This document shows positions 42,126 through 55,306 of a stretch of 64,000 bases of DNA, piece by piece. The notes under the pieces are model-generated. The model saw only the letters and a list, made by a program, of their open reading frames with translations, was not told the origin of the DNA and searched no databases. The stretch spans positions 2,466,014 to 2,530,013 of the forward strand of contig NW_024753828.1 of NCBI RefSeq assembly GCF_018991925.1. Reading direction: 5' to 3'. The position numbers were made by a program, and so were the translations under genes. Every line of letters starts with the position of its first letter. Position 1 is the stretch's first letter. This DNA comes from Homarus americanus. Lineage: Eukaryota; Arthropoda; Malacostraca; Decapoda; Nephropidae.

Positions 42126-45100
42126 CAGTAACCAGACTCGAACTATATTGGGTTAGGCTAGGTTAATGTTGACGATATTCACTTGCATTATAGTTTGTTT
42201 GTTGATATCATGACCTCAAATTTTCGAGAAAACTAAAGAATATTTTACAATAATCGTTATGACGCAATTAGCCACAATACAACCTTCTCTACTGCTGCCA
42301 CACACACACACCTTGACTACTACTTCTACTGTGCCCCCCCCCACCCCCCCACACACATATATTGGTCGCAACATGTACAGTCGAAGTACGTGATCAATCC
42401 TCTCCTCTCCTCTCCTCCCCCACACCCTCCCACAATCATATAACGGACGGAGATAAATAAGGCAGCTGTTGGCGGTGACGGTACAGCTTCGTTTTGCCTG
42501 TCACTTTATGTTTAGTGAACGATTTCGAAACGTTTCTATTTTCCTGATTTCCTGTTATATTTGGTTTAAAGATTAAACTATCATAATAGTCTCCAACATA
42601 TACAGTACAGTACACTATATTGATTGTGTGAGTTCGTACACGTTTGCATCAAAATACTTATCATAATGTGATTATTTTTACACATTGTTTCAGGTCATAT
42701 TCATGTGTGTTTTATATGCAATTCATAGTTTTTGTATTAATAATCTTTACAGTTACTAAGTGCATAATATGATCCTGTAACATAATATTTAAAGTGAATG
42801 GAATAACTGATATGCGTCACCTAAAAGGTTGAGACGTACTGTAGGTTATAGTAATTTCTGCTGTTTCTCTCCTCCTGATAAGCGATTTGCCCTGTCATGG
42901 TGAGACTCTTGCTCGCCCTTGTCTCTCATTGTCATATGAGAAATATTGTATAAATATGTTGGACACTTAAACGAAACAAAAAATACAGAAAAAGATCCAT
43001 CCATGTCCAGTCTTAAGTTAAAATATTATGAAACATTTGATCCGTTTCATCATATTTTTTCATTGTTTTATCTCTTAACTCTATTCATATCAAGGAAAGA
43101 AATAAATGTTTGACCATCTGTTTTTTTATTTATTTCAGCGTTGGTCAGACAGAATTACCTGAGCACAGTTTGGTGATTAATTTTTACCAGATTTCTAACA
43201 AGAAATTTTTATTTCATAGCCGCGTGGACGACCGAAAATTGATTTATCAGTGTCTCGTTAGTATCGTCCATTATAGGAAATGTCCAATATCCAGCTCGTA
43301 CATGCTGCGTGCGACTGTGTTGTCGTCTACAATCTGTCTCTGTAGAGAAAACTAGCTTAAATTATCTACTGGAATATTTGCTCTCTTATTAAATAAGGAT
43401 GACTGAGAATAAGCCAAAATCTTTTGTGTATGGTATCTCTTTTTTTTCTAAATTTCAAAGTGATACATTTACAGGTACGATAATGTAGAATCTACATTGT
43501 AGATAATCAAAAAAAAATTATCATTGATAACCTTATGTAACCTTATTTTATCTAACCGTATTTAAGACAGTTTGGTTTTATGCTGTGATAATAAACGATG
43601 TATCAAATGACAGCAAATTTTACCATTTATGAACTAATATTTTGTTACAGCAATATAAACAAAAAGTTATCCGAGTGAGCGTGCAGCCATGAGCTCAGAC
43701 TCAGGGACGTATAATACATAAATAGCTATTATTGGTCCGGCGTCGTTGAGTCAAGTGAAGGTCATCATCACCTTTGTTGCTTTCGTCTTCTTGTCGTTGT
43801 TAATGGGGTCAACACTGTTACTCGTTTCACTAATTAGATCTTATTTAACTCCGTGCGTACACGGTTGAGCTGAATAAAATCATCTGGCGTTAGCCAAATA
43901 AAATATTAAAAGTGGCGTTTTCAGCAGTTAAAAGGGTTAATCTGATGCATATTTCATCAATCCTCACCATTGTTCCTTACAAGATTCTGTGTACAGTATA
44001 CAGTATGTATTATCTCATCTTTTACATATGTTGATGCATGTTCATATATCACCAAATTCATAATTTGAGGTATAGTCACATCTCACCTCATACTGAATCT
44101 GATGTACAGTACTTGTACATTGGCGAGTGACCCAAAAGTTCGCAATTATATCTCCCTATTTGAAAACTAATATAGAGTACCGTGGTTGTTTTCAACTGAA
44201 TCTTTACCATAATAAATTTATAACATAGCCTATTATTCAAACTTTGTACAATCTAGCTGTTGCAGCCAAATACGTAAAAAAAATATTATTCTCGGGTGTT
44301 TTTTGAGCTTATCTTGAGTTTCACATTTCTTGAGAGCAACTGCAAGACTACCCTCCCTCCCCATTGTCTCTTTCGCCTTGAAGGTGCTTCTGTATGCCAA
44401 TTGGGATTTTTCGTCAATATTCAGTGATATAAGGTAAGAAATTTTTTGTGAAATCAGCTTCCTAGGTTATGTTAGGTTGGTAAGATTTTCATGAATTTGC
44501 CCAAGATATGAATGTGAAATCCATTAAAAGCACATTAAAATATACAGAAACATTATTTATATCACCCAAGAAGTCGCGGGCTATCCTAAAACAAATTAAA
44601 ACCCCAAACTTTTGTAAAAGTTCCAGCCTTATATTTTCGACAATACAGAAATATTCTGCTCATTATATATATATCGCCTATTGATACTCTGATGTTAACT
44701 TTCAGTTTTACAAATGGATAACGTTATCAGTACTATATGCTTTAAATAAAGAGCTCATTAAAAAACTAACGAAGTTAACATTGACAGAAGAAGCTTTATG
44801 ACTTCTCTGGGTCCTTCAGACTGGAAGAAAAACAGATTTGTTTTATTTTTAGCACCGAGTAAAATGATCCCACAAGATGAGACGATAAATCCAACGCCTG
44901 CCATGGTAAGATAATAAATTGTTCTTTATTGTCATTAAGGATGAAAGAAGACAGAATCATAGATACTTAGCTCCACCGAAACTTGGTGGCCTTCTGCATG
45001 ACATCTTGGTGAGCTTGAAGTTGTGTTCCTTGGTGCTCGTGGTGCATTACATCACGGAAAAATGGCCTGGGTTCACGTTTTTCATCTGTCAAGATTTTGA

Positions 45101-45630
45101 ATGTCTCTGAGATCGGCATCACACAAGCACTTTTTCCGTCTTTTTTTCACGAATTGTCAATTTTCTAGCCCATGACACTGCCCGTCTCACCCAGAAACTC
45201 ATCGTTCCGCCTGACTGGCTTTTGTGCCAATTTCTGTAGTCATGATCTACAGTACACTCAACAATGAGGCTATTTATACAAAATAAATATCTACCCATGT
45301 AAAATAACTAAATTTGATTTTAAAAGTGTTAAGTATCACATTTTAATAAATTTCCTATGTAAGTTTTTTATTGATATTCGTATATACATCTGACGTTTGA
45401 TTGTTTGATGTGTTAACTTCTTCACGGCCTCTATCACTGCCTCCCACCTGTCTCTGTACATCTTACACTCAACATATGATTTGCACTGTACTGAACTAAG
45501 CGCCGGAATCACATCACTGGTTGTTGTCCGACTGAAATATATTGACATCAGTGAACATAATAACTGAGCAGTAGTGTGGTAATTGGTGAATATTTCATGG
45601 CATTTTGGGACAACAGAATCTAATAATGGC
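42126..45630. other. 3.5 kb without recognised genes
   Basis: AT-rich, with (CA)n and C runs at 42299-42350 and CTCCT repeats at 42396-42420. A plus frame at 44919-45110 and a minus frame at 45632-45336 have no recognised domain. The string ggcatcacacaagcactttt near 45116 vaguely resembles the Harbinger-like terminus at 34690. Nothing else was seen. Confidence 0.4.
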
Positions 45631-45639
45631 AAAAATATG

Positions 45640-46792
45640 GATGGGGATAGGGATAGAGGCTCGGGGTTAGGGCAGAGGTTTATCGGGATTGGGATAAAGG
45701 CTGGGGGTTAGGGTAAAGATTATGGGGTTGGGATAGAGGCTGGGGGTTGGGATAGGGGCTGGGGGTTAGGGTAAAGATTATGGGGTTGGGATAGGGGCTG
45801 GGGGTTAGGAGTAATTATGGGGTTGGGATAGAGACTGGGGGTTGGGATGGGGCTGGGGTTGGAATAGAGGCTCGGGGTTAGGGCAGAGGTTACTGGGGTT
45901 GGGATAAAGGCTGGAGGTTAGGAGTAAAGATTATGGGGTTGGATAGGGGCTGGGGGTTAGGGTAAAGATTATGGGGTTGGGATAGAGGTTGAGGATAGAG
46001 GCTGAGGGTTAGAATAGAGGCTGAGGGTTAGGATAGAGGCTGAGGGTTAGAATAGAGGCTGAGGGTTAGGATAGAGGCTGTGGTTAGGATAGAGGCTGGG
46101 TGTTAGGATAGAGACTGGGGTTAGAATAGAAGCTGTGGTTAGGATAGAGGCTGGGGGTTAGGATAGAGGCTGGGGGTTAGTATAGAGGCTGGGGGTTAGG
46201 ATAGAAGCTGTGGTTAGGGATGGAGGCTGGGGGTTAGAATAGAGGCTGGGGGTTAGAATAGGCTGGGGGTTAGGATGAGGCTGAGGGTTAGAATAGAGGC
46301 TGGGGGTTAGGATAGAGGCTGGGGTTAGAATGGGGATGGGGGTTAGGATAGAGGGGGGTTAGAATAGAGGCTGGGGGTTAGGATAGTGGCTGGGGGGTTA
46401 GAATAGAAGCTGTGGTTAGGTGGAGGCTGGGGGTTAGAATAGGCTGAGGGGTTAGATAGAGGCTAGGGGTTAGAATAGAGGCTGAGGGTTAGGATAGAGG
46501 CTAGGGGTTAGGATAGAGGCTGGGGGTTAGAATAGAGGCTGGGGTTAGGATAGAGACTGGGGGTTAGAATAGAGGCTGGGGTTAGGATAGTGGCTGGGGG
46601 TTAGAATAGAAGCTGTGGTTAGGGTGGAAGCTGGGGGTTAATTGAGGGTTAGGCTAGAGGGTTATAGAGGCTAGGATAGAGCTAGGATAGAGGCTAGGGG
46701 TTAGGATAGAGGCTGGGGGTTAGAATAGAGGCTGGGGGTTAGGATAGAGGCTGGGGGTTAGGATAGAGGCTGGGGGTTAGAATAGAGGATGG
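45640..46792 (+). repeat. G-rich 20-bp minisatellite, about 1.15 kb
   Basis: Units of the type ggatagaggctgggggttag, about 20 bp, with longer 44-bp composite units (gggtaaagattatggggttg) in the first 350 bp. Most units have small indels, so the array is degenerate. Every unit contains GGGGGTTAGG or a close variant, giving dense G-runs on the plus strand. Confidence 0.95.
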
Positions 46793-47962
46793 AAATCACC
46801 CTCTGCAATGTTTATAGTGTTTATTAAAAATAGGTAAATTATGAAATGGATTTACAAACTGACAAAATGGAACAGTAGTTTACTTTGTAGTGTTGTGGTC
46901 TTTAAGGAACTACTGGAGGAATTATCTGTGGAGACGCGGCCACGCAACTTCTCTCCTCCATATTTAGTTGGAGGTTGTTTTCCTAAAAGACATAAATGAT
47001 GTCTAAATGATGTCAGATTTAAATTGAAACACCACGAAAAACAGCAGAAAACCGCATATTTTGTTTGTAAGTTCGGTTGTGGTCCTCTATCAAATATCTA
47101 TTATTTATAAAACAGGAAAGTAGGTAGTGATATAATCAGTGAATGGAGGATGTTTTGTCATGATCAGGGCAGATATAGGATATACAGGTAATCTTGCTTC
47201 CGATCTGTTTATCTTAGAACTTATGGTAATACAGTGACACGTGGAAGTTGTGTTTTGGAGTGTTTCCAATGACATCTGTTTGTAAGGTACACCCATACAC
47301 GAAATGTAAATAAGGATGGTACTTGCGGGGAGAGGAGGACGATGACGTGGCTGGAGTAAAGTTGGGTGAGGGTATACTGCTCGGTGTAAGTTCGCAGTAA
47401 GTCACGTTTTGAATCTCACGTGAGACGGGTAAATCTAGCACTAGTAGTGTCCTGTAAAATTATTTTTCCTTTTATCGGATTATCCCTAAATTTAATTAAA
47501 AACAAACTATTATTGTTTACTTCATAGCTAATTCATTAGTGCATTACCCGAAGCCTAATCTAGACCTCTGAAAGTGAAATGTAAAAGATTGAAGTTTGTC
47601 AGTTTATGCATAATTTACTAAAGTACTGTACAGGGTATTGAAAAACTTATAATCATAATGTATTATATGTGATGTTGTGGCATATTGTGTGAACTACAAG
47701 GAAATGCTGATATGACGTACAGTACTGTATTTGTCTTTTCAATAATGAAATTTTATTGCCTCTTCGCTGATGATTTATTAAATATTATTTTCATAAGTAT
47801 ATACAGCAGTTTTAATTTTTATTTTACATCTATTGCATCATTCTAATTAAGGTTAATTTGTCCATTTATGTATGTGAACGCACAAGACTTACGAATAGAA
47901 AGAAAATGGACGTTATAATATCACCTCAAAATTTGAACGTTGTAAAAAATAACTAGTTTATC
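46793..47962. other. Unassigned DNA
   Basis: AT-rich with actgtac motifs near 47625 and 47717. No coding or repeat feature recognised. Confidence 0.4.
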
Positions 47963-48712
47963 ATGTACTGTACTTTGTTCAAGATGCCACGTGCAGGAAA
48001 AATGTACATGACAGGTGAAGAAGGAGAGAAAGGAGGAAATATAAATGAATCAGTTAGAGAGAAGAAATATAAAAAAGAAAGAGAATCAGAAAGAAATTGT
48101 CAGTATAGACGAGAATGGGAAAGATTGGAAAGCGAAAGGGAAGAAAAGCATTGTAGATATGAACGTAAGAGGTCATGCAGACGGGAGAGGAAACATAGAA
48201 CAGAAAACCAAGGTGACCAGGAAGACTGGAGAAATGAGAATAAAATTCATGGAAGATACAGAGAGAGAGAAATGGAGCAAGGCACAGACAACAGTAAGAG
48301 AGAACATACAACACAACAAAGGCAAGGTAAAGAGAGAAAACAGAAGAAAGACCAAGGGAATATGTGGAAAGAAATGCAGAAAGATAACAAAAGAAAAGCA
48401 GGAAAATACGCAGATAAAGATGGGAGCGGGCAACATGGAGGAACGAACAGAAGAAACAATTGTATCCAGGAGAACACTTTGTGCAAAAATAACACAAAAC
48501 AAAGACATAATTTTGGATGTGTGCAAGATGGTGACAATCACCAGTGGGATGAAAACAGAAAAAGAGAAACATGGAATAACGATAAAGGGAGAAGCAGGAC
48601 GAGAGAAGACATACCAGCAATTAGTCATAGGACAGGCTGGATGCCTAAGGGTCAAGCAGCCTCGTGTGTCACGCCAAAGAGAGGAAGAAGCTGCAGGGGA
48701 AAAATCAGGTAA
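47963..48712 (+). other. Purine-rich open region with two overlapping long plus frames
   Basis: The strand is strongly A+G biased, and two plus frames stay open for about 250 codons each (47963-48712 and 48045-48791). Minus frames are also open, so stop-free length alone means little. Both products are rich in K, E and R. The second frame has the more protein-like end (DIILDVCKMVTITSGMKTEK, YQQLVIGQAGCLRVKQP). Its codons cross a good donor site (CAG followed by GTAAAC at 48706-48710), so an exon ending at 48708 is possible. It might equally be an ORF1-type region of an unrecognised retroelement. No domain recognised. Confidence 0.35.
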
Positions 48713-48818
48713 ACCCAGTGGCTTTTTAAAACATTTGTACATCTTAGCATTAAGGGGGGATAATATAGTTCTCCTGTTGTTTTATTTGTAGTGTATTACT
48801 GCACTTTAACAATTACTA

Positions 48819-49932
48819 CAGTATAGTCTGCATTTACGCGGTCAATTGAACCCGTGGAGGTCTGCGTAAAACGAGAAACGCTTAAACGAAATAACAGAAC
48901 ATATGGGATTAATTGAAATAGAGATTGGGCTGAGCCCCAAACTACACTTTTTCCGACACAATACGTACGTTGTAGTAAAAATAACATCTTAATTTTATGA
49001 TGGTATGCACACACAATTAATAATTAAGAGAAATATCAATAATATTAGATTTTTTAACACTTACGTTAGTAGAAAAGCTGGATCGGCATACGTGGATGGC
49101 GGCTGGTTCCGAGGCAGAGGACAGATTAGTTGCCTTCCGATGAATCACTTTCACTTTCACTACTCGCAGAGGTTTGCAGGGCCTCCCAGACAAACCCCTC
49201 AAAGTCCATATCCTCACTGTCGCTATCACTGACTTGGGCTGGCTGTGGTTGTGATGGGTTGCGGGCGAGGAAGTCCTCAATACTACGTTGACGACTAGCA
49301 TTGATGTTGTCGAGATAGATCTGGATATACGGTTCCATAACTTTCGACAGAAGGTTATTAGATACTTCATACCGATGCTTGTCTGGGTCGTTGTCAAGGA
49401 TGAGCTTAATTTTCTCCCTCCAACTCGATGATTTCCTTCACATTATCATGGCTTGGTCCAGGTAATTCAAAGTTTTTCTCGGGTGGTGGGGGTCCAGCGG
49501 AAGCCATTGTGAGGGGAATAGCGGGCACAAGAGAGAACTGTATACACAGACTGAGAACAATGAGACAGGCCCGGCTAGGTCAGCGACTTTTACCCTCTGG
49601 TGGCAGGGCACGTCATGTTACATTAAACCAATCACAGCTAGCGGCGGAGGTAAGGATGGTAAGGATGCGTGGCCCAATCACAGTTCCATACGTCATATGA
49701 CGTCAGCAATAACGTAAGTGCGGCCTAATGCGCACCACTCACCGCGCCGCTTCCCGCGTATGGTCAAGAATGGACCGCGTGAGTAAAAAATGGCGCGGCG
49801 CGTTTGGACCTTGCCGCGTAAATGACCAAATTTACCGCATACTGTACTGTAATTAAAACATTTCATTCTGGCAAGGCACAGCGTAAATGACCAAACGCGT
49901 AAACAAAAACTGCGTAAATCCAGACTAAACTG
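48819..49932 (-). mobile_element. Tigger/pogo-like Tc1-mariner element, internally deleted
   Basis: Termini cagtatagtctgcatttacg (left) and the complement cagtttagtctggatttacg (right), each next to a TA (48817-48818 and 49933-49934), fit the Tigger/pogo group. The minus frame 49338-49126 (MEPYIQIYLDNINASRQRSI, then EDFLARNPSQPQPAQ, and an acidic S/D/E-rich end) looks like the C-terminal tail of a Tigger/jerky-type transposase (R-Q-x-S-I-x-x-F). The DDE core and the CENP-B-type DNA-binding domain are absent. Subterminal gcgtaaatgaccaa motifs occur at 49816 and 49881. Confidence 0.75.
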
Positions 49933-52279
49933 TATAGACTTTAAGCACACGTTGTATATTAGAACTTTAACTTGTTATCCACCGTAATAAATTAAGAGAG
50001 ATATGTGTTTCTACTGCTGGAGTTATGTCGAATATATTCACCTATATTCCTGAGTGGATCGGAAAGAACTTGGAGGTTCACCCTAATGGGGTCAAGGAGC
50101 TCGGAAAATTCAACGGTTAGCTTTAACGGGGTTAAGAGTACATATTCGATGATTCACCTTAACGGGGTCAGGTAGAATTCATTGGATCACCTCTGCAAGG
50201 TCGGCAGAATGTCAACCATGGGCGGAACATAGCGGTTCACCACACGTTCATTGCTAACGCTTTTATGACCGACATTATCATCATTAACGTTTCTGTCATG
50301 ACCATATTGTTCATAACGCTAATATTGATGATAGTGGCAGGGCAGCCTTCTACTACCCTCTACCGAGGATTCTGAGACTATGGGAGGATAGATCACTCCA
50401 AAGGGCGAATGTGTTCACCCCAATTTGGCGCCGGAAAGTAAACAAAATAATTACCAGGCAAGGAATAAAGAGAAGAAGACAAACATTTCGGTGAATTTAC
50501 GTTTTTTAGTTTTGTTCATTTTTTTTAGCTCCTGCACACCAAACCTTGTAGGATTTTTCCAGTAAATACCTCAGCATTGTTCATCTGGTGGCAATCCTAA
50601 GATCGCTTCACTCCCTTGTGACAACCGTATCTTAACAATTGAAAGATTAAAGGTCACAATTTTCCACTAAGATATCGAAGGTAAAGATGTGATGGTATAC
50701 ACCTCATATTCTCCAGTGCAGAAACTAATCTTCATCCGATAGTATCATATACTGTACTAGGCTCACAGTCATAAATCCCTTAACTCCAGTTGCCAATCTC
50801 TGAGGAGAAAGTTGTCTGTCTTACTTTTCTTCTAGTTAGAAATGAGACCACATGCATGCCTCCTTGACACTTGGGTTGAGTTTGGCCATGTAGATATTGG
50901 TACAGTATTGTGTAAAGTTAGAGTGGATGTTTTACCCCTACATTGTTTTACATGTGTTTAACTAAGTAATAATACACTGAGAGTATTCACAAGTTGCTCT
51001 AAACTGGCATCAATTTTTAAAAATATGAAATGCACATCTATACAAAGGCAGTCAAACATATACACAGAATTAATTTCAATTTTGGCTTTAATACAGTACA
51101 CAGTTACTCTGCATAATATTGACATTTATTGTACTAATTTTTACACCCTGTCAAGATACTGTCTTTTTTATAAATGAAAAATATAACTGACAGTAAACAT
51201 GATCTTACACTGAAATAACAGCTAATGTAATACAGTATAATGTAAAAAAGGTGAAACCAACATAAAAATCTTTGGTTACTTATTAGAACACAGCATTTAT
51301 GAAATCATATCACTTATAATTTGATACAATAAATGTACTTGTACATGAAAAAAATCTTCCTTCATACAGTATTTGAATAGTCCTAACAATAACCAAGTGT
51401 GACATTTGTTTATTTATTTTTTTAGAAATTAATATGCTATTCGGACAACTTTCACTTATAAAAATATACTGATAAATATACAGGGGAAAGAAAAGGTAAA
51501 GTAAACTTGGAAATCCCATTCTATGGAATAGGGCAGAATCACTGACCTGTAAGATTCCGTTACAAAACACTTCTTAGGACACTTAACTTATCCAGGAAGC
51601 TGCCTACCTTCTGAAGCAGGGACACTGTCCTATATGGATCAGTAAACAGAACACAAACTGCGTAGTTACTCAAATGAGTCCAAGAATAGCAATAGGAAAA
51701 CCTTAATTCAATAGTGTGTGCACCAGTTCCCTTGACCAGAAATAAACATGCTTAAGTTTATTAAATGTGCAGTACAGGTATTTCCTGAAGAAACAAGTCC
51801 TCTCTAAACTTTTTAACCTCTCTTACACCTCAAAAAAATAAAAAAAATTATCCAATACAGTACAGTACACTTTGAAGAACACACCAAACTTCTTTGATTC
51901 TCAAAATTGTTCCACTTTAAAGCCTGTGTGCTCTCTTCATTCAAATCCTTGGCTTTGCTCGAAATACCCCTAGTAAATTTCTTCTTCTTTTTGGTATTTT
52001 CAAAACTAGAGATAAGGTTTGGCATCTTTCTCTCCTTGTTAAACTTCTGTTTTATGGTTTCCCATATTCTTTAATTTTCTGAATTTCCTCATTTCTATTC
52101 TTTCCAACCACCACAGTTCACACTACGATTATTTATCAATCATTGCGAAAGTAGCTACCTCATATCTTACTTTAAAAAACCTAACCTTTTCTTACTCCAA
52201 ATTAATAACCAAATTCAACTCTTTCCAGCAGTACACATCCTATTGCTGATGGTTTTCACCATCATGAAAATTTATCTTA
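49933..52279. other. 2.3 kb without recognised genes
   Basis: Between 50070 and 50240 a short motif (gttcaccctaatggggtcaa, gattcaccttaacggggtca) recurs loosely. The rest is AT-rich, with TACAG motifs at 51858. Confidence 0.4.
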
Positions 52280-52715
52280 CCAACATAAGTGTGTTGTTCT
52301 ATAGTATTGAAACATGTGCAGTTAATGAGGATGACATACATAGCCTGAGTGAGATGAAATGAGAATGGTAAGATGGATATGTAATATGACCCATGTAATA
52401 TGGTGATAATGATGATGTGAGATATGAAACCCAGTTCAGAGTTATGAGGGTGCCTGGGTATTGAGAGGATTGGCAAGGTTTTTGTAAAGGCAGGCAGAGA
52501 TGGTTTGGGCATGTGGAGAGAATGGAAGAAACCAATTGGGTCAAATGATGTATGACTTTGAATGTGGAGGGGAGGAGACCTTAGGGTAGGCCAAGGGTGA
52601 CATGGGGAGAGGTTGTGAGAAATTACCTCAAAGATAAGAGCCAAATGAGTCTGTAGCTTGGAGAGCTGCCACCAGGTAATCATGTCTAACACATGTAAGT
52701 GTGGATAATGGCCGT
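52280..52715 (+). mobile_element. RTE-like LINE, C-terminal remnant
   Basis: The plus strand reads LETCAVNEDDIHSLSEMK, then QRWFGHVERMEETNW, NVEGRRP and GRPRVTWGEVVRNYL across one frame with several stops. This is the tail of an RTE-type reverse transcriptase, same family as 500-720. Confidence 0.75.
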
Positions 52716-53050
52716 AAAATAATGATAATGACTCGAATGCTCATGCCCAGTCAAGCTTCCCAGTAGATTGCATAAATACTAAAACTGCTTTGAACAAAGA
52801 TCCGAGTCCATAATACAGTACAGTACGGACCAAATAACACTGTTACATTTAATACTTCCAAATTACTCATTACCATCCCCTTCTTTCACTTAGTTATACC
52901 CCTATTACCCGGTATATACCAACCCCAAATTAGGAGTTGAAAAATAACCATAACATAGTTCACAGCACTACTAGGTGGTGAGTCGACGCCTCAGTGGCAT
53001 AGTTACTGTCCACTGTCTCCACGACCCCACACATATGATCACTTGCCATA
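52716..53050. other. Unassigned DNA
   Basis: Nothing recognised apart from a TACAG run near 52815. Confidence 0.4.
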
Positions 53051-53052
53051 TA

Positions 53053-53412
53053 CAGTGGGGTATGCTATAACGAATCTAATTGGTTCTAGAACTTTGTTCG
53101 TTATAGCATTCGTTTGTTATAGGATTAATCCGTTCCAGGCCCCCAAATACAACCACTTAACACTGAAAAATATAATATAAAATTGTAAATATTGTAAAAA
53201 AGTGCATAAATATGCATCTAAACCCCTGAAATAAAGATTATGATTAATACTTGTAATAAAAAAACAATAAATTAGTAAAAAAAATAAAAAAAAAATAAAA
53301 AAATGTTCATTGTAGGAGTTTCGTTCGTTATAGCATTCTCAATTTTATAGGTAAAACCGTTCGTTATAGGAATATTCGTAGTAGGATCCGTTCGTTATAG
53401 CATACTCCACTG
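53053..53412. mobile_element. Tc1-mariner-type MITE (360 bp) with TA duplication
   Basis: Ends cagtggggtatgctataacg (left) and the near-complement of cgttatagcatactccactg (right), each next to TA (53051-53052 and 53413-53414). The motif ttcgttatagcattc is repeated four or five times within both subterminal regions. The A-rich interior has no coding capacity. Confidence 0.85.
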
Positions 53413-53599
53413 TATGCACACCCATGCTCTTAATTTTTCTTATTTTATAGTTTTATTTTATATTTTCTTTATTTCTTAGCCACATTAGAGTATTGTAAAG
53501 ATTACTCCACAACTTTTATAGTTTCATTACGTACATGTAACAATGGAAACATGCCATCTCCACAGATATTATTTCTTGTTATGCGATAATTTTGCTTAA

Positions 53600-53680
53600 C
53601 ATTAAGTTTCCAGGAATGCATCCCCATTGTTAAACGAGGGATACAGTGTTAAACTGTATCCCTTGTTAAACCTTGTGCAA
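53600..53680. repeat. Two mariner-type termini head to head
   Basis: gttaaacgagggatacagt at about 53629 is followed after gttaa by actgtatcccttgttaaac, its near-complement. This arrangement looks like the right end of one Tigger-like element abutting the left end of another, or a solo palindrome. Confidence 0.5.
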
Positions 53681-54209
53681 GGAAACTATTTCTTCAATTA
53701 TTCTGAAAGATTGAGTTGGTGTGTAGTGGTGCTGTGACTGAAGCATGTTAAGTGGGGTAAACTGGCCCTACAGTTAGTCAGCCATCAGGCATCAATTATG
53801 GTTATCACAACAATATTTACATTCGCACAGTGAATCATCAAGATGTCAAAATAACCAACAAACATCAATCACATCTAATTTATTCATAAATCCTTTCTGT
53901 GGCACAAGACTATTTTGCCAACTAATACCATAGAGAACCTGAAGAGGAGGCTTTGCTTATTCAATTTCATAAGGAATCAAGAGTGCAGACACAAACCAAG
54001 TAGATCACCAGTAATATCTAATACAGTACAGTATATAAATTAGATATTTAAGAAAGATTTTGTAAAAAAGAAAAGTTGGTCTTTACCTCAGGAACTACCC
54101 AAGTTTACCTCGTGAACTGTAATTTATGCATTTTAATTTTTCTGTGCCCCAAAGATATCCCAAAGTCTATGTCTTTTAAAATGGCAAAATAAACAAAATA
54201 AACCCAATA
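53681..54209. other. Unassigned DNA
   Basis: No recognised features except a TACAG run near 54022. Confidence 0.4.
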
Positions 54210-54263
54210 CAAGTTGTACCTCTCTAGTCCGGCATTCTGTGGTCCGGAACGATTTTACTTTGT

Positions 54264-54412
54264 CCAATAGGTAGATAGGCAGCTTTTTTTTTTTTTTTTA
54301 CTTATCTGAATTTTTATTATTATTACAGGAGTATTAAATTTTTGCCCCTCAGGCCCCAATGTGGGTCAGTGACCTATGCCCGGGTGGGCTAATCCCCGTA
54401 AAAAAACAACAA
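54264..54412 (+). mobile_element. LINE-A-derived short insertion
   Basis: Starts ggtagataggcagc, like the LINE-A 5' end. It has a T-run and ATT units, then gtgggtcagtgacctatgcc and gggtgggctaatccccg followed by A-rich sequence. It has the same 5'-end plus 3'-UTR architecture as 19610-20144, but is only about 150 bp. Confidence 0.65.
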
Positions 54413-54506
54413 CAACAAAGCCGCGGGAAATTAAGGTTTGTTTACATCCGGCAGTTCGGCTGCTCTCTCTCTGCTTGTCTATACAGAGTACAACATTTAA
54501 CCCTTC

Positions 54507-55306
54507 CATATATATGAGCAGTAAATAAGTGTTTTCATATTCTTATGTAGAGTAATGACGATATGTTTTCACATGTGTGCACTTACATACGCGCAGTCTC
54601 GCTTTTTTTTACCATTAATGGTTAGCTACTTATAATGTTCCATTTATTAACATTAAATAACATTACAGGTACTTCAAAACAACCATATTATTTTTTTTAC
54701 ATTAATTTTACTACAGCTACAATCAGGGTCTTATTTTCTTCAGTTTTATATGTAGAACCAATCAGTCACTGGTTTTGTAAGCTTTAACATAAACAATGCC
54801 GGCAGCCGTCTCGTCTTCTCGTGTGTTTTAATATTCCACGTATTATTAATAAATTGTATTGTTAATTTTGCACACACAAACATTAATTCAATAAAAACAA
54901 ATTCAGAAACATTAATAATAATATATATGAACAGTAAATAAGTGTTGCTTTCATATTCTTATGTAAAGTAATGATGATATGTTTTCACGTGTACGCATTT
55001 ACATACGCGATCTCTCTTTTTTCTTTATCATTATCGTTAGCTACTTCTATTGTTCCATTTATTAACATTAAATAACATTACTTAAAACAACCATATTAAT
55101 TTTACTACAGCTACAACCAGTCTTATTTTCTTCAGTTTTATATGTAGAACCAGTCAGTCACTGGTTTTGTAATCAACGAAAACAATGTTGTGTCATTTCC
55201 TCGTGTGTTTTAATATTCTACGTATTATTAATGAATTGTATTGCTCATTTTGCACACATAAACATTAATTCAATAAAAAAGACATTCAGTAATAAACAAT
55301 AATGAA
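54507..55306 (+). repeat. Tandem duplication of a roughly 400-bp block inside the Tigger-like element
   Basis: Copy A (54507-54920) and copy B (54921-55306) share gcagtaaataagtgtt-type starts, gttccatttattaacatt, gaacca-tcagtcactggt and cgtgtgttttaatattc. Identity is around 90%, with small deletions in B. Confidence 0.9.

Noticed and set aside
44919..45110. Small gene MFFIVIKDERRQ…
   Set aside because: 63 codons, no recognised domain, AT-rich setting and no splice signals of note.
49428..49700. 90-codon plus-strand gene inside the Tigger-like element
   Set aside because: Antisense to the transposase tail and low-information composition; likely a chance frame in the GC-richer interior.
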